In this document: positions 32,313 to 43,010 of the stretch, piece by piece
Layout: each line of letters starts with the position of its first letter
How positions within the stretch are numbered: the first letter of the stretch is position 1
DNA from: Actinernus sp. WN-2022
Taxonomy: Eukaryota; Cnidaria; Anthozoa; Actiniaria; Actinernidae
Reading direction: 5' to 3'
NCBI GenBank assembly: GCA_030867875.1
Contig: JAOWCC010000577.1
Coordinates: 145,940,344 to 146,004,343, forward strand
DNA: 64,000 bases
Translations under genes and position numbers: made by a program
Notes under the pieces: generated by a model
The model's input: the letters and a program-made list of their open reading frames with translations, nothing else
What the model was told of the DNA's origin: nothing
Database searches by the model: none

Positions 32313-34530
32313 AGTAAGTAAGTAAGTAAGTAAGTAATCTTTATTTATACACGGTACGCTCATCAGGGTTTTGTAAAAAGTTTACAATATAAAATTACAT
32401 TTAAAATTAGCTCAAATAAAAACCTGCTTTCCATGAGTGCCGTGTGCTAATTTAAAATTAAGTTAAGCTAAGATAAGAAAAGAAGCTGCTGCAACCAGAG
32501 CGAAATCTACTTAGAGTTCTGGCTTGCCGCAACTATATCGGAAGGCTATTCCATAGGACCGCACCACTATAGCCAAAGCTATTTTTGAGAAAGTTGGTGC
32601 GGGGCAGAGGAATAGCAAGTTTGCTCTCAGTGTCTCTTAGAGAATAATTCGTAACGCTGCTGCGGTCAACAAATTTCGAACGAAGATAGTCAGGGGCGAG
32701 TCCATTAAGCGATTTATAGACCATAACAGCTTTATGAATTTGGCGTTGAGTTTCAAGTTTTTTCCAGCCAAGTATTTCAAAGAGATAATCAGCATTAGCA
32801 TCATAGCTGGAAAAGGTTAAAACCCGAGCCGCACGGTTTTGTAATTTTTGGAGTTTATTAGTAAGGGTTTTATTGCAACTTCCCCACACAACACTACAGT
32901 AATCAAAATGTGGTTGCACCAGTGAATTGAAAATAGACTGCAGTGTCTTGCGGGGGACAAATGGTGCAATGCGCTTGAGGGCACCGATGCCAGAGGCAAT
33001 TTTCTTACACAACTGGTCAATGTGTATGTTCCAGGACAGATTCTCATCGATATGAACACCGAGAGATTTTGTATTCGATACCTGTTTTATGGGAGCCCCA
33101 TCAATTGTTAGTGACGGAGGGTTATTAAAGGTACTTAATTTTTGTCTTGATCCAATTAACATGAATTCTGTCTTCGATTTATTGAGAGTGAGCTTATTCG
33201 CGATAAGCCATTCATTAACGTTAACAAGGTCCTGATTCAGATTACGATCTATGGCATCAATATTATTACTTGCGAAAGTTAAGTGAGTGTCGTCAGCATA
33301 CATTCGAGGCTGGGAATGAGAGAGGCAGTTTGGTAAGTCATTAATGTAAAGCAGGAACAATAGCGGCCCCAAAATTGTTCCTTGTGGAATACCGCAGGAT
33401 AATGAACGGTTTTGTGAGAAACAACCATTAACAAAACATTTTTGATTGCGGATATTCAAGTAAGACTTAAACCAATTATTCGAGGCGCCCCTGATGCCGT
33501 ATTCGTTTAATTTCGATAACAGAATATCGTGATCCACCGTATCGAATGCTTTCTTGAGATCTAAGAAAACAACGGCGTTCACATTGCCGTGATCAATATC
33601 GTATGCCCAATTTTCAGTGGCTTCAAGTAATGCAGTAACTGTAGAATGAAGGCATCGGAACCCTGATTGATGGCTCGAGAGTAAGTTATTTTCCGTTAGA
33701 AAAGCAAATACCTGATCGTAAATTAACCTTTCGAAAACTTTCGCCACAACAGGAATAATTGAAATGGGGCGATAGTTATTCAAATCAGCGCGCTCACCCT
33801 GTTTGAATAAGGGTATTACTTTTGAGCACTTCCATTCTTCAGGGAAAATACCTGTGACAATGGAACGATTAAAAATCAGGCAGAGAGAGTTAGCGATCAG
33901 GTCAGCACATTGACGAAGAAGTCTAGCGGATATTTTATCTAAGCCAGTCGCTTTAGATTTACTTAGTTTAGATAATAAAGAGAGGACTTTGGAGCAATTC
34001 GTTGGTTCCAGTTCAAAGCTCACATGATTAGGTCCCAAACTACTAAGATAGTCTAAGTGTGAACGGCTATTTCCATCGCATGGTATATCATTCGCGAGTT
34101 TGGGCCCTACGCTAGCAAAATGGTCATTAAAGGCCAGCTCTTGTGCGTTACTAATGGTGGTGCCGTTTTGTTTGATTTCTTTTATTTGAGAGCTCTTTGA
34201 TTTTCTAGCAGTAAGCTCATTAATAATGCCCCAAGTCTTGCGTGATTTCCCTTCATTTTCATGAAAAGCATTTTTGTAATGTATTTCCTTAGTTTGCTTA
34301 ATTTCATTGTTAACAGAGTTGCGACATTTCTTAAAAGCAGACCAATCGCTAGGATCATTAGAGCGCGTCGCTTTTAGTTTCAAAATATCCCTTTCGTGCA
34401 TACGTTGTTTTAATTGCGGCGTGATCCAAGGCGATTTAAAAGCCCGAACACGTTTTGTACGTATAGGGGCGTGCTTGTCAACTACACTAGAGAATATGCC
34501 GTTAATGCCGGCAAAAAAATCGAACACGAC
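32313..34530 (-). mobile_element. LINE G, 5'-truncated CR1/L2-type LINE with (TTAC)n tail
   Basis: Minus-strand LINE inserted in the Harbinger element. The 3' end carries TAAATAAAGATTAC and a TTAC microsatellite (32313-32336), as in CR1/L2 tails. The 5' end is truncated in the linker before the RT, near 34530. No endonuclease is present. Much younger than LINEs A and C, since nearly the whole frame is open. Confidence 0.92.
32533..34527 (-). CDS. LINE G reverse transcriptase ORF (664 codons, truncated at both ends)
   Basis: Open from 34527 to 32533 on the minus strand. Domains in order: linker with IKQTKEIHYKNAF, RT fingers/palm (GLDKISARLL, NNYRPISIIPVVAKVFERL, GFRCLHST, VVFLDLKKAFDTVDHDILL, CGIPQGTILGPLLF), catalytic YADDTHL, then thumb (TKSLGVHIDENLSW, QPHFDYCSVVWG) and the typical C-terminal NSFGYSGAVLWNSLP. 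The frame ends at a TAG just after LPI; LRQARTLSRF follows in the same frame, so one stop codon removes the normal end. It lacks an endonuclease domain, so it is not an autonomous element. The first Met is not the original start. Confidence 0.92.
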   Translation of the reverse strand: MFDFFAGINGIFSSVVDKHAPIRTKRVRAFKSPWITPQLKQRMHERDILKLKATRSNDPSDWSAFKKCRNSVNNEIKQTKEIHYKNAFHENEGKSRKTWGIINELTARKSKSSQIKEIKQNGTTISNAQELAFNDHFASVGPKLANDIPCDGNSRSHLDYLSSLGPNHVSFELEPTNCSKVLSLLSKLSKSKATGLDKISARLLRQCADLIANSLCLIFNRSIVTGIFPEEWKCSKVIPLFKQGERADLNNYRPISIIPVVAKVFERLIYDQVFAFLTENNLLSSHQSGFRCLHSTVTALLEATENWAYDIDHGNVNAVVFLDLKKAFDTVDHDILLSKLNEYGIRGASNNWFKSYLNIRNQKCFVNGCFSQNRSLSCGIPQGTILGPLLFLLYINDLPNCLSHSQPRMYADDTHLTFASNNIDAIDRNLNQDLVNVNEWLIANKLTLNKSKTEFMLIGSRQKLSTFNNPPSLTIDGAPIKQVSNTKSLGVHIDENLSWNIHIDQLCKKIASGIGALKRIAPFVPRKTLQSIFNSLVQPHFDYCSVVWGSCNKTLTNKLQKLQNRAARVLTFSSYDANADYLFEILGWKKLETQRQIHKAVMVYKSLNGLAPDYLRSKFVDRSSVTNYSLRDTESKLAIPLPRTNFLKNSFGYSGAVLWNSLPI

Positions 34531-34571
34531 GTCTCATAGAAATTCTCCGTCGCAGTCAGCTTACTTGATGT

Positions 34572-34783
34572 TAGCCTGCTTACAGGCTCTCGGGTTTTTT
34601 CGGAAATGTTAGTTTTCGGGTCGGGCTTCGGTTACATGTGGGCTGAGCGAGGCCATGTGGGCTGAGCGAGGCGGAGGCGAGTGCGTTCGCCTCCGCCTCG
34701 CTCGGCCCACAGGTAACCCAACATTTCCACACAACCCGAAAACTAATATTTCCGAAAAAAACCGAGAGCCTGTAAGCAGGCTA
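34572..34783. mobile_element. MULE-like MITE, 9-bp target duplication ACTTGATGT, copy 1
   Basis: 212-bp hairpin bounded by TAGCCTGCTTACAGGCTCTC and the inverse. ACTTGATGT occurs at 34563-34571 and 34784-34792. The 9-bp target and TAGCCTGC end are shared with 63321-63600. Inner arms read GAGGCGGAGGCGAG and CTCGCCTCCG. Confidence 0.88.
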
Positions 34784-35031
34784 ACTTGATGTCGACGCAG
34801 AGTAAAGAAAAGAAGCAAGAAAAGGAACAAATTCATCTTAAGCTGGCTATCCATGATTTTTCTTTTGATAACAAACCCACTACTCTCGACTGATTGCCCC
34901 TGACAATGAAGTGACGATAATTAATTAACACAAATGTGCTTCACCCCTGTTCACTCAAGCGCGAGGCTAAATAAACACGGCTAATTGCATGCTAGGTACG
35001 TATGCCTAGCGCAAGTGTGACCACGGCCTAA

Positions 35032-35209
35032 TTGACAATATTTTTACTAATGATTTTACCAATATAAAGAGCGGGCTCTTATTCACGGACATTTCTGATC
35101 ATTTTCCCGTATTTTCCATTTCAAATGACTCCAGTTCTCCAAGTCTAAAAAAAAGCGACGTACTTTTTGCACGGGTTTTTAGCGAAGCTAACAAAGAAAA
35201 ATTAGGCAA
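35032..35209 (+). pseudogene. LINE C ORF2, endonuclease C-terminal part
   Basis: Reads IDNIFTNDFTNIKSGLLF and FTDISDHFPVFSISND, with the SDH motif that ends the endonuclease domain. The reading stops being LINE-like at 35209, where the inverted segment begins. Confidence 0.88.
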
Positions 35210-36062
35210 CCCTTTCTAGAAATTTCGAAAAGCAAGGTAGAATAGATATCGGTCTGTAATTATTAAAAAACATTGGATCATCTGCTTTGAATGTAAGAAC
35301 GACTTTAGCAATCTTCGTACTATCAGGGACAATACCCGTAGTTAGAGATAGGTTGATAATATGCTTAAGTGGCTCAGAGATACTAAGAATAGATTGTTTA
35401 ACTGTTGTTATTGATACATTATCATGCCCAGAGGCTTTACCTGATTTAAAAGTATTACATATATCTTCTATCTCATTTTTTGTAGCGGGTTTAAGAAAGA
35501 TACTAGATTGATAATTACCCGATAGGAATGATGTGTGAGATATAGGAGTATCAGGGATTTGATCAGCTAAATTTACAGCAACATTTATAAATAACTACAG
35601 AATCGATTAGCGATTTCTAAAGGATCAGTGATTTCATTATTATTATACATGAACGTCGAGGGTAGTTTAGACCTGGATTTACGTCTGTGAATTATTTCAT
35701 TCAATAATCTCCAAGTTTGCTTCATGTTATTTCGCACCTTTACTAGTTGCGATTCATAATAATTACGTTTCGAAATTCTTAACAAATGATTTAGTTTATT
35801 CTTATAATGTTCATACTTAAAGTCGTTACGTGGACAAGGGTTTCTAAGGAACCGTTTATAAAGTTTGTTTTTCTTGCTAATTGATTTCATAAGAGCACTC
35901 GAGATCCATGGTTTTTTAAGTGAAATTAAAGCTTTTTTATTTAATTTTCTAAAAGGAAAAGAATCGTTGTAGGTTTTAGTGAATTTGTTTACAAATACAT
36001 TATACGCGTCATTGGGATCGCAAGAGTTATATACTTCAGACCAGTTAATGCCATTCAAAGAA
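35210..36062 (-). pseudogene. LINE C ORF2, linker and RT N-half, internally inverted
   Basis: The minus strand reads NGINWSEVYNSCDPNDAYNV, NNMKQTWRLLNEIIHRRKSR, then (below 35585) GKASGHDNVSIT and NNYRPISILPCFSKFLER. This is the segment missing between the plus-strand parts on either side. TAGGCAA (35203-35209) and TTGCCTA (36063-36069) bound it. Flipping it makes both joins continue without gap: the endonuclease end runs into NGINWSEVY, and FSKFLER runs into YNRIYDFINAKY. Confidence 0.9.
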
Positions 36063-37316
36063 TTGCCTACAACCGAATTTACGACTTTATAAATGCTAAA
36101 TATATTTTATATCACAATCACTATGGATTTAGAAAAAATCACTCTACGTCATTTGCGCTTTTAGAATTACTAGATAATGTGTCTACTGCAATAGACCAAA
36201 AGGAATTTACTGCTGGTATTTTTCTTGATTTATCTAAAGCCTTTGACGCGGTTAACCATCGCATTTTATTTGATAAGCTCTATCACTATGGTATACGTGG
36301 AATCGTTCTTGAATGGGTAAAAAGCTATTTTACGAACAGAAAACAATTTGTACAATACAATGACTCCGATTCCTCTCACCAAAAATATCGCTTGTGGCGT
36401 TCCTCACCATTCAATCCTTGGACCACTTTTTTTTCTTTTGTATATAAATGATATTTCAATTGCCTCAAATATATTTAAACAAAATGATTTGCAGATGATA
36501 CGAACATTTTTTGTCTCATAAAGATCCGAATTCTTTGTTTGACGTACTCAACACTGAAATTATTAAAGTTTCCACCTGGTTTAAAGCAAATAAACTTTCA
36601 CTAAACTCAAAAAAGACAAATTTCATGGTATTTAAATCACGACAGAGACCAAATTACACAATTGACCCCCTATTAATTGATGGTAATAAAATTAAACAGG
36701 TATCACAAATCTCTTTTTTTTAGGAGTTATAATTGATCAAAACCTAGCCTGGACCCTCATATAAATTATATAACAACTAAAATTTCAAAGTCAGTTGGAA
36801 TCATATACAAATCAAGTTTTTACTTACCTAGGAAATCATTGCTTTCACTATACTACTCTTTAATCTATCCATATTTGCATTACCTTTATATAGTTTGGGC
36901 TTCAACCTACCCAACTAATCTTCGTAGACTACTGCTTCTACAAAAACGTGCTGTAAGGACAATAGAAAACACACATTTTGATGCTCCCTCGGGTCCTATT
37001 TTGAAACGATTAGCGATATTGAAAGTCTTTGAAATCAATTCACTGCAAACTGGCATTTTTATGTACTCTTATTCTAATCATTTACTTCCTTCTAGTTTCA
37101 ATGATCTGTTTACTTCCGGCAAACAATTACATAATTATAATATCAGAAATGCTTCTAGACTTTGTTCCCACTATTGTAGAACTAGACTCAAACAATTTTT
37201 GCATTAAATATCAAGGCCCGCAACTTTGGAACTCATTAAACGATGAGTTGACAAATTCTTCTAGCTTCAAAAACTTTAAATCAAACTTTAAAATATTCTT
37301 ATTAACATCATATTGA
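36063..37316 (+). pseudogene. LINE C ORF2, RT C-half
   Basis: Reads YNRIYDFINAKYILYHN, GFRKNHSTSFALLELL, GIFLDLSKAFDAVNHRIL, LEWVKSYFTNRKQF, then (frame broken) the FADDTN catalytic site near 36490 and KQVSQISFF. The thumb (SLIYPYLHYLYIVWAST) and the end at GPQLWNSLNDEL complete the protein at 37316. Frameshifts near 36380 and 36480. Confidence 0.9.
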
Positions 37317-37327
37317 CAACTTAATTA

Positions 37328-37827
37328 CCTTATTACATGAAATTTTGGCGACACTTAAATTTAGCGAATTTATCGATTTTTCTAAAAATCGCTTAATTAA
37401 AATGCACCAAAATTAAGTGTCGCTAAATTTAAATCGTCGCTAAATTAAAGTGAGTAGAATATGAAATTCCGCCATCTGGTCGTCACACATGTACAATCAT
37501 GCTGTTGGACGGTCGATTATGACGTGTATCGCATGTCTCGTGCATATTGCAGCATATGACAACTGAAATGGTTCTTCGCTAGTGGTATTAAATTTTGCAT
37601 TCCCGTGTGGACTCCGCGGATTCCACGTTTATAAAGAGCTGTGGTTAGGTTCTATTATCGTCGTAAAAGTTTTGAATAAATTCGCCAAAGCTTCAGTTCG
37701 TGAAATCGCGAAAATTAAGTGACTTATGTTCCAAAATTTAAGAAAAATCGCTAAATTAAAGTGGCGCTAAATATGGATTTTTCAAAATCGCTAAATTAAC
37801 GTGTCGCCAAAATTTCACGTAATAAGG
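37328..37827. mobile_element. 500-bp MITE, deletion derivative of the 20415-23746 transposon
   Basis: Ends are CCTTATTACATGAAATTTTG and the inverse (one mismatch), with TA duplicated at 37326-37327 and 37828-37829. The inner sequence matches the larger element in inverse orientation (for example CGTCGCTAAATTAAAGTGAG and GACGTGTATCGCATGTCTCG). Inserted just after the LINE C stop. Confidence 0.9.
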
Positions 37828-37829
37828 TA

Positions 37830-38671
37830 CTGCATCTAGAATAGAGCTTCCTTGTCTATGTACTCTCTTCAGACTGGGCATTCCGTAGAGAGGAACCAAA
37901 ATAAGAAATAATTATTTTACCACAATGTCCAGTTCTTTTGGAGGTCAAGTATAGATTACCAGAGGTTGATTGTCTTGTTCTATTATGTTGATGTTTTACA
38001 GACAGATGTAAAGTAATTTGAGAATTGTGGTAGACAGTCAGCTTTGTAACACTGATATACAAATGAAAGTACGTAAAAATAAATTAAGTCTTCTAAATTT
38101 AATATGTTCAACTGAAGAAATGTTATATTTCTGGCGGATGAAATAATTGAAGGACAGAAATTAATATTTTGGCGGCACGGGAACCACGTGATTGGCCAAT
38201 AATGCATAGTGCATTATGGGAACTGAGTATAAAAGTGAAGTATAACACGTGTGGCTAATTTTACATGGTGTTTTCTTAAACTGAATTTGTAACTGTAGTT
38301 TAAGATTATTGTAATTCAGGCTGATATGCCAATTCATTGGCATGGCACTCGAACTTTATGCTCTATTGTAGCCACTAAATAATCTCGACAAGCTTTTAAC
38401 CTCCAAAAGCATTGCTGCAGCAAGGGTTGGAGAACACGTTCCAAAAAGGTTTCCCTTTTCAGGATTTTTTAAACTGGTTTTCGTGTCCGGCTCAGCAATA
38501 CTGGCAGCGGTAGCCATTTGTAGCAGTAGTGTTACCACTGCGGGCGCTGGCGAAATGACCATAATAAAACAGGAGTTTTCCTTTGTGGTGTTGCTGTGTA
38601 GTGGAGCCAAAATTAAGGGTTTACTGTGCTCTCTTGGATGACTGAATGTGCTTTATTTTGGAGGGTTTTAA
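37830..38671. other. Unassigned DNA, no supported gene
   Basis: A minus-strand ORF at 38356-38610 has 84 codons with an Ala/Val-rich stretch (APAVVTLLLQMATAASIAEP). It has no splice signals or homologue I recognise, so I do not call it. Confidence 0.4.
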
Positions 38672-38880
38672 CTGCACGGCTGGCTCATCGGTCATGAATG
38701 CGGGAGGTCGTGAGTTTGAATCCGGCTCCGACCGCGTCCTTGGGTACGGACGTAAAAGCCGTTGGCCTTGTCTCCCAACATTTTCTCTTCATAAATGTGG
38801 GACTTTAAAGAACCTGTTGTACTACTCGTGAAGAGAAGGGGATTGTTACCCGGTACAGCAGCCTGCCCTCCTTTCCAGTA
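38672..38880 (+). mobile_element. tRNA-derived SINE-like sequence, copy 3
   Basis: GGCTGGCTCATCGGTC (A-box-like) and GTGAGTTTGAATCCGGCTCC (B-box-like) precede TACGGACGTAAAAGCCG. This is a different body from copies 1 and 2, so probably a second SINE family. Confidence 0.5.
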
Positions 38881-39198
38881 CCAACCTCGGTTATATCATA
38901 GTTAATAGAGTGGAATGGTTAGGAAACTCAGGGACCTTCTTTGTTAGCTTTTTTCAACCACTACCGTGCACAAAACACAATAGAAATTCCAATATGTTAA
39001 TCAATCAGCCAATAGAAACGTGTGAGTTCAGTCGTTCAGGGAACGCTAATGAACTATGATCGTGCACAATCTTTTGTCTTACCCCTTCCAACCTAAATCG
39101 CAGCGCCTTTGTAAGCCCTTTTGAAGTTTGCCGGGTTTCCTAACCATTCCACTCTATTAACTATGGTTATATACACCTCAAGCTTTACCGAGTATTAA

Positions 39199-39659
39199 GT
39201 AATGGTCCAGATAAGAACTGTAGTGTCTACGGCAAGGAATGTTAAAAGGTGTTAATTTTCTATTATTCTTTCTCGTAATTCCATTGGTTGATACTTATAA
39301 GTTCAATAGAAACCCATCAAAATAATGCATTTCCATTCGATATTATTTTGTAGTTTGAATTTATTTTGAACAAACTAACTATGGGTTAATTTCGAAGAAT
39401 ATTGTGTGTGGGGAAGTTCTCAAATTTGCGATTGAAAAATCCTCCGTTTTCTCTATATCCGATTGGCTGGATAGTGGCTTCTCTGCGTTTTCACAGAAAA
39501 AGAGCCAATAGCATAAAAAATACTTTATTTTCGAGACGTAGTTTGGAAGGTAGATACCTCCTAAAGCACTTAAGGCATATTCAAGCAAAATCGTATGTGG
39601 GAGAGGCTCATTGCCGCAGAACAATGGATTCTACTACAGTTCTTATCTGGACCATTAAC
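39199..39659. mobile_element. piggyBac-like MITE, TTAA target duplication, copy 2
   Basis: Same family as 16659-17020, flanked by TTAA (39195-39198, 39660-39663). It contains about 95 bp absent from copy 1 (starting GAGACGTAGTTTGGAAGG at 39534), so either this copy has an insertion or copy 1 a deletion. Confidence 0.85.
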
Positions 39660-39663
39660 TTAA

Positions 39664-41930
39664 ACAGAAACTGTCTGTAGGGTTTTAACAGGCAGCATTA
39701 CAATTATCGAAAATGTTGAAACATTTAGTAAGAATTCGCTAACTAAAGCTTTCTTTTCTTCTCTTGTCTTTTGACAGTTTGGGGTCGATCGCCATCAAGT
39801 ATCCAAAACTGATCTCACATCAATTGAGCCTATTTACTACGCAGCGTTTTTGGTTCGGCTCGGGCATCAAGAATATCGGTTCGCTACCAACCATTTGGTA
39901 CGGGTGCCACAATTTTGGTAGCGCTTTTCGTCCATCCAAGATGGCGGATAAATAAAGTTCAGAAGCTCTTAATTTAATATATGAAACAACATCAACGTAA
40001 ACTCTGAATTTGATAAAGAGGCATGAAAAAGTCGTTAATTGCACCAAAAAATCAGACGATTCTTTGATAATAATTTACCTGAAAAAAATTATTGACTAAT
40101 GAATTTACGATAAGGACACCATACTCTGTAAAAAAAAACTGAGAGATTAGCTATAAACATCATTGCACACGATAGGTCAGTAAAATCGAAACCGTACGTA
40201 TTACATAGTCAATCACGGGAGCAAGTAACAACGCAATGAGCCAATCACGAAACGAAGTAATTCGTGATTAGTTTCGACGAGTTAAACGCAATCGTGTATA
40301 ACTCTCACTAAAACGCAAATTGATTGCGTCAGACCTACTTTTGGTTTTAGTTTAGAACTCGACTGGCTGATAATTACAAAACATTTTTCACAACCAATCG
40401 AAAATCTAAGCAAACGCAAAACCAAAGCAATCACGTATTACTTTCGGCACTCAATCGCAAACCGCTCTATTGCCGATAGTAGAAACATCGATGAGAAATA
40501 ACACTCAAATGCGCTGTACGTTGAGAGGCTAGAAAAGCGAAGAGGAAAACAACAAAAACAAAACAGAACGTTTACTTTTCAGCATAAATACAAGGCATCG
40601 ACTACTAACAAAACTAGTTCAAAAGGACAATTTTATTCAGATTCTTAAAGGTCAAATGAAAAATACTGACCCCAAAACGTACATACACATACCGTATGTA
40701 TCAATATTTAAAGACAGAAGTATTAGAAGCAACCAAAATATTTAACACGCTTATTAGAGTTAGACATCAGTCCACAAATATTTGGCCCGATGCAGGTTTG
40801 ATTTCTAACTGTTCTATAATCATTTGTTTACGCGTTTAACATACTCTCATATCCTAGATAATAGACAGCTAACTTCTTATATCGCTTTGCAATATGCAAT
40901 GTTTCGTACCACATTGTAATTTTCAATTACTCTCTTGTATACGAATAGTTCTCTATTAAAAGGCATAAACTGGTTTTGATTTACGCATTAAAATAATGTG
41001 GGGATCTCCGTCCACACGAATACGTTTTCGTATGCTCAGTTTTCATCGAAACTTTACTAAAGTGGAGATTAATTTTTAAAACGGGTCAGACTATTATCGT
41101 TTTCGTGTAGATAGCGAAAATAAAGGTTTTAGAAAACGTTCTGAATCACAATAACCTCAGTGTTAACGCATATCGAGTCTGTTTTTAGTGTTTACGATCA
41201 TTTCATACAAAAACGATCGCGTGGATGATTAACGTTTAATGCGTTTTTAGCTACAATGAAATCGGATTGCTGAAAACATATACGCGTGGTCAGGGCCTCG
41301 GACGATATCTAAGTAAATGGCTTAAATAGAGTTCCACAATCTCATTGTGTTTAATGAGCCTGAATTATAACCAAAGACAGTTTCCTTTGTATTTTTGTAC
41401 GAAATGTACTGTACTGAACATTTAAAGCAAAACATCCAATCAGCTTGGTTATTATAATGGGCCTTGAATTTCAAGATTTTGCGGCATGCGCTCTATCTAA
41501 TTTCGTAGGACATTTATAATGTCCCCAACTTAAAGCCTGGTTCACACTAGCGACCTAAGTATAAGCGCAAGCAGACCGCGGCCACACAGCGGTCAAACGT
41601 CTGCGCATGTGTCAAAAGTCTTGTAACAACAACCTATTCCAAAACAAATTCAAAGCAAGCCGGCGGCCGTCACTGTTCACAAACCCGCTTTCAAACCTTG
41701 AGAACTTCTTTGGTAAATTACGAAACAATTTGGTAAACTCACAGTTTGACTGAGTTTGTTCAATTTCCCGTCGACTGTGAAAATAAAAAGCTTAACTTTC
41801 ACGTATTTTTCTTAACTTTTGGGGGTAGAAGTTCACTGTAATATGTTTTAAGGTACATTTTGCGCGGGAAATTCGCGCGGCCGCCCACGCGCAGACGTTT
41901 GACCGCTGTGTGGACCGCGGTAACACGTTG
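39664..41930. other. Repeat-rich intergenic DNA
   Basis: No gene seen. At 40200-40480 are dispersed motifs also found at 61100-61480 (CAATCACGAA, then GCACTCAATCGCAAACCGCT). At about 41000-41295 lies a MITE-like stretch bounded by GTCCACACGAATACGTTTTC. At 41571-41922 is a foldback whose arms share CGGTCAAACGTCTGCGC. Confidence 0.5.
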
Positions 41931-42174
41931 TGCTCCGCTGGCCGAAAGAACGAAGGCTTTGGTTTGAAATACATATTTCCGAGGGCTAAAACTTTTTTAG
42001 TAAATAATTTTATAACTTAGGAAACTCACAGTGAATTACAAATTAATAAAACTTCGACCTGTTAAGGTCTTAGGCTTAGCTTTCAAGTAGTTTTCTTGTA
42101 TTTTGAGAAACATTGCACATTCTTACCAAAAATTAGAAACAGGGGTGCTTGCCTCAGTTTTCTTTTAGTTTCGC

Positions 42175-42940
42175 ATTCTCGACTTCAGACCCTACTCTTA
42201 TTTCTTACTGCGCATGCTCGACGAAATCGTAAGGCTCAGGGAAACTCCACATATGCAAATGAGGGTTGTAGCCAAAATCTGGCTACAGTCCTCACAGCGC
42301 ATGCTCAAAACTCCAGAAACGAAATGGAGGACAACTTGATGTTTGAACTGGCGTTAGAGTTTGTTATTAGAAAGGCAGGGAAAGACTGTATTTTTAATAG
42401 TTAGTATAGGTAATCAAATGGGGACGAGTGAAATTAGGGATAAATTTCACGCATATTAGTCAAAATCGAAGTAATTTCCCGATCCGCTTGGGCGAGGGAA
42501 ATTACGTAGATTTTGACAAACACAAGTGAAATTTATCCATAATTTCACGAGTCACTATTTGATTACCATTAATATCATGGAGAGCAAATTACGATCCAGA
42601 AAAACATTATTTTAAGCGCGCGTAAGCGGCGTTTGAAATTTCACATGTGAAATTACAAATTACGCGTGAAATTCCAAGTTGTTCTCTATGGTATTAATAT
42701 TGAAATTTTCCGGTTACTTGGCGAAATTATTTGACCTAACTTGAACACGCTTGTGTTCGTCCGACATTTTGCTTTCTCCCTTCAAATGCAAATAAATTAA
42801 TTACGCACGCACGTGCTATGTCGTCATCTGTTTTATAAAACACCAATCAGGGCTCTCTAAATTATGGAGTTTCCCAGAGACTTACGATCTCGTCGAGCAT
42901 GCGCAGTAAGAAATAAGAGAAGGGTCTGGGGTCGAGAATG
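42175..42940. mobile_element. 766-bp MULE-like MITE, 9-bp target duplication TTAGTTTCG
   Basis: Ends are CATTCTCGACTTCAGACCCT and the near-inverse. TTAGTTTCG occurs at 42166-42174 and 42941-42949. The empty site exists at 10600-10625 in the other copy of the host repeat. It carries another palindromic MITE at 42409-42696. Confidence 0.88.
42409..42696. mobile_element. Palindromic MITE, also at 55649-55922 in inverse orientation
   Basis: GGTAATCAAATGGGGACGAG, GATTTTGACAAACAC and TTAAGCGCGCG occur in the same order as in the inverse copy at 55649-55922. Rich in self-complementary GTGAAATT/AATTTCAC pieces. Confidence 0.75.
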
Positions 42941-43010
42941 TTAGTTTCGTCGGGAAACTGGGGAGACGCACGCGCGACCGGCTCATCAAAAACGCATGCG
43001 CCATGCCAAC

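Larger units (their letters stand above)
31873..35028 (-). mobile_element. PIF/Harbinger transposon in LINE C, TAA target duplication
   Basis: Ends are GGCCGTGGTCACACTTGCG and the inverse, flanked by TAA (31870-31872, 35029-35031). These termini and the 3-bp target fit PIF/Harbinger. Minus-strand transposase remnants are present at 34854-34784 (MDSQLKMNLFLFLLLFFTLR) and 32307-32146 (GIRFWTIPRPQMWFEALL, then YWKRHFRMTKETFLRIV). These have the W..HFRM..ETF pattern at the start of Harbinger transposases. The element hosts LINE G and a MULE-like MITE, both inserted in or beside the transposase gene. Confidence 0.85.
26054..37316 (+). mobile_element. LINE C, near full-length fossil CR1/L2-type LINE with four nested insertions and an internal inversion
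   Basis: Pieces collinear with one LINE are: ORF1 (26054-26612 and 27810-27970), ORF2 zinc finger (28022-28270), endonuclease (28405-28766, 31096-31255, 31798-31872, 35032-35209), RT N-half inverted (35210-36062) and RT C-half (36063-37316). The insertions are 26613-27809, 28767-31095, 31256-31797 and 31873-35028. Without them the element is about 4 kb. Many frame breaks show it is long dead. The 5' end upstream of 26054 was not determined. Confidence 0.88.

Noticed and set aside
38356..38610. 84-codon minus-strand ORF with an Ala/Val-rich stretch
   Set aside because: No signal peptide, splice sites or homologue recognised; near chance length.
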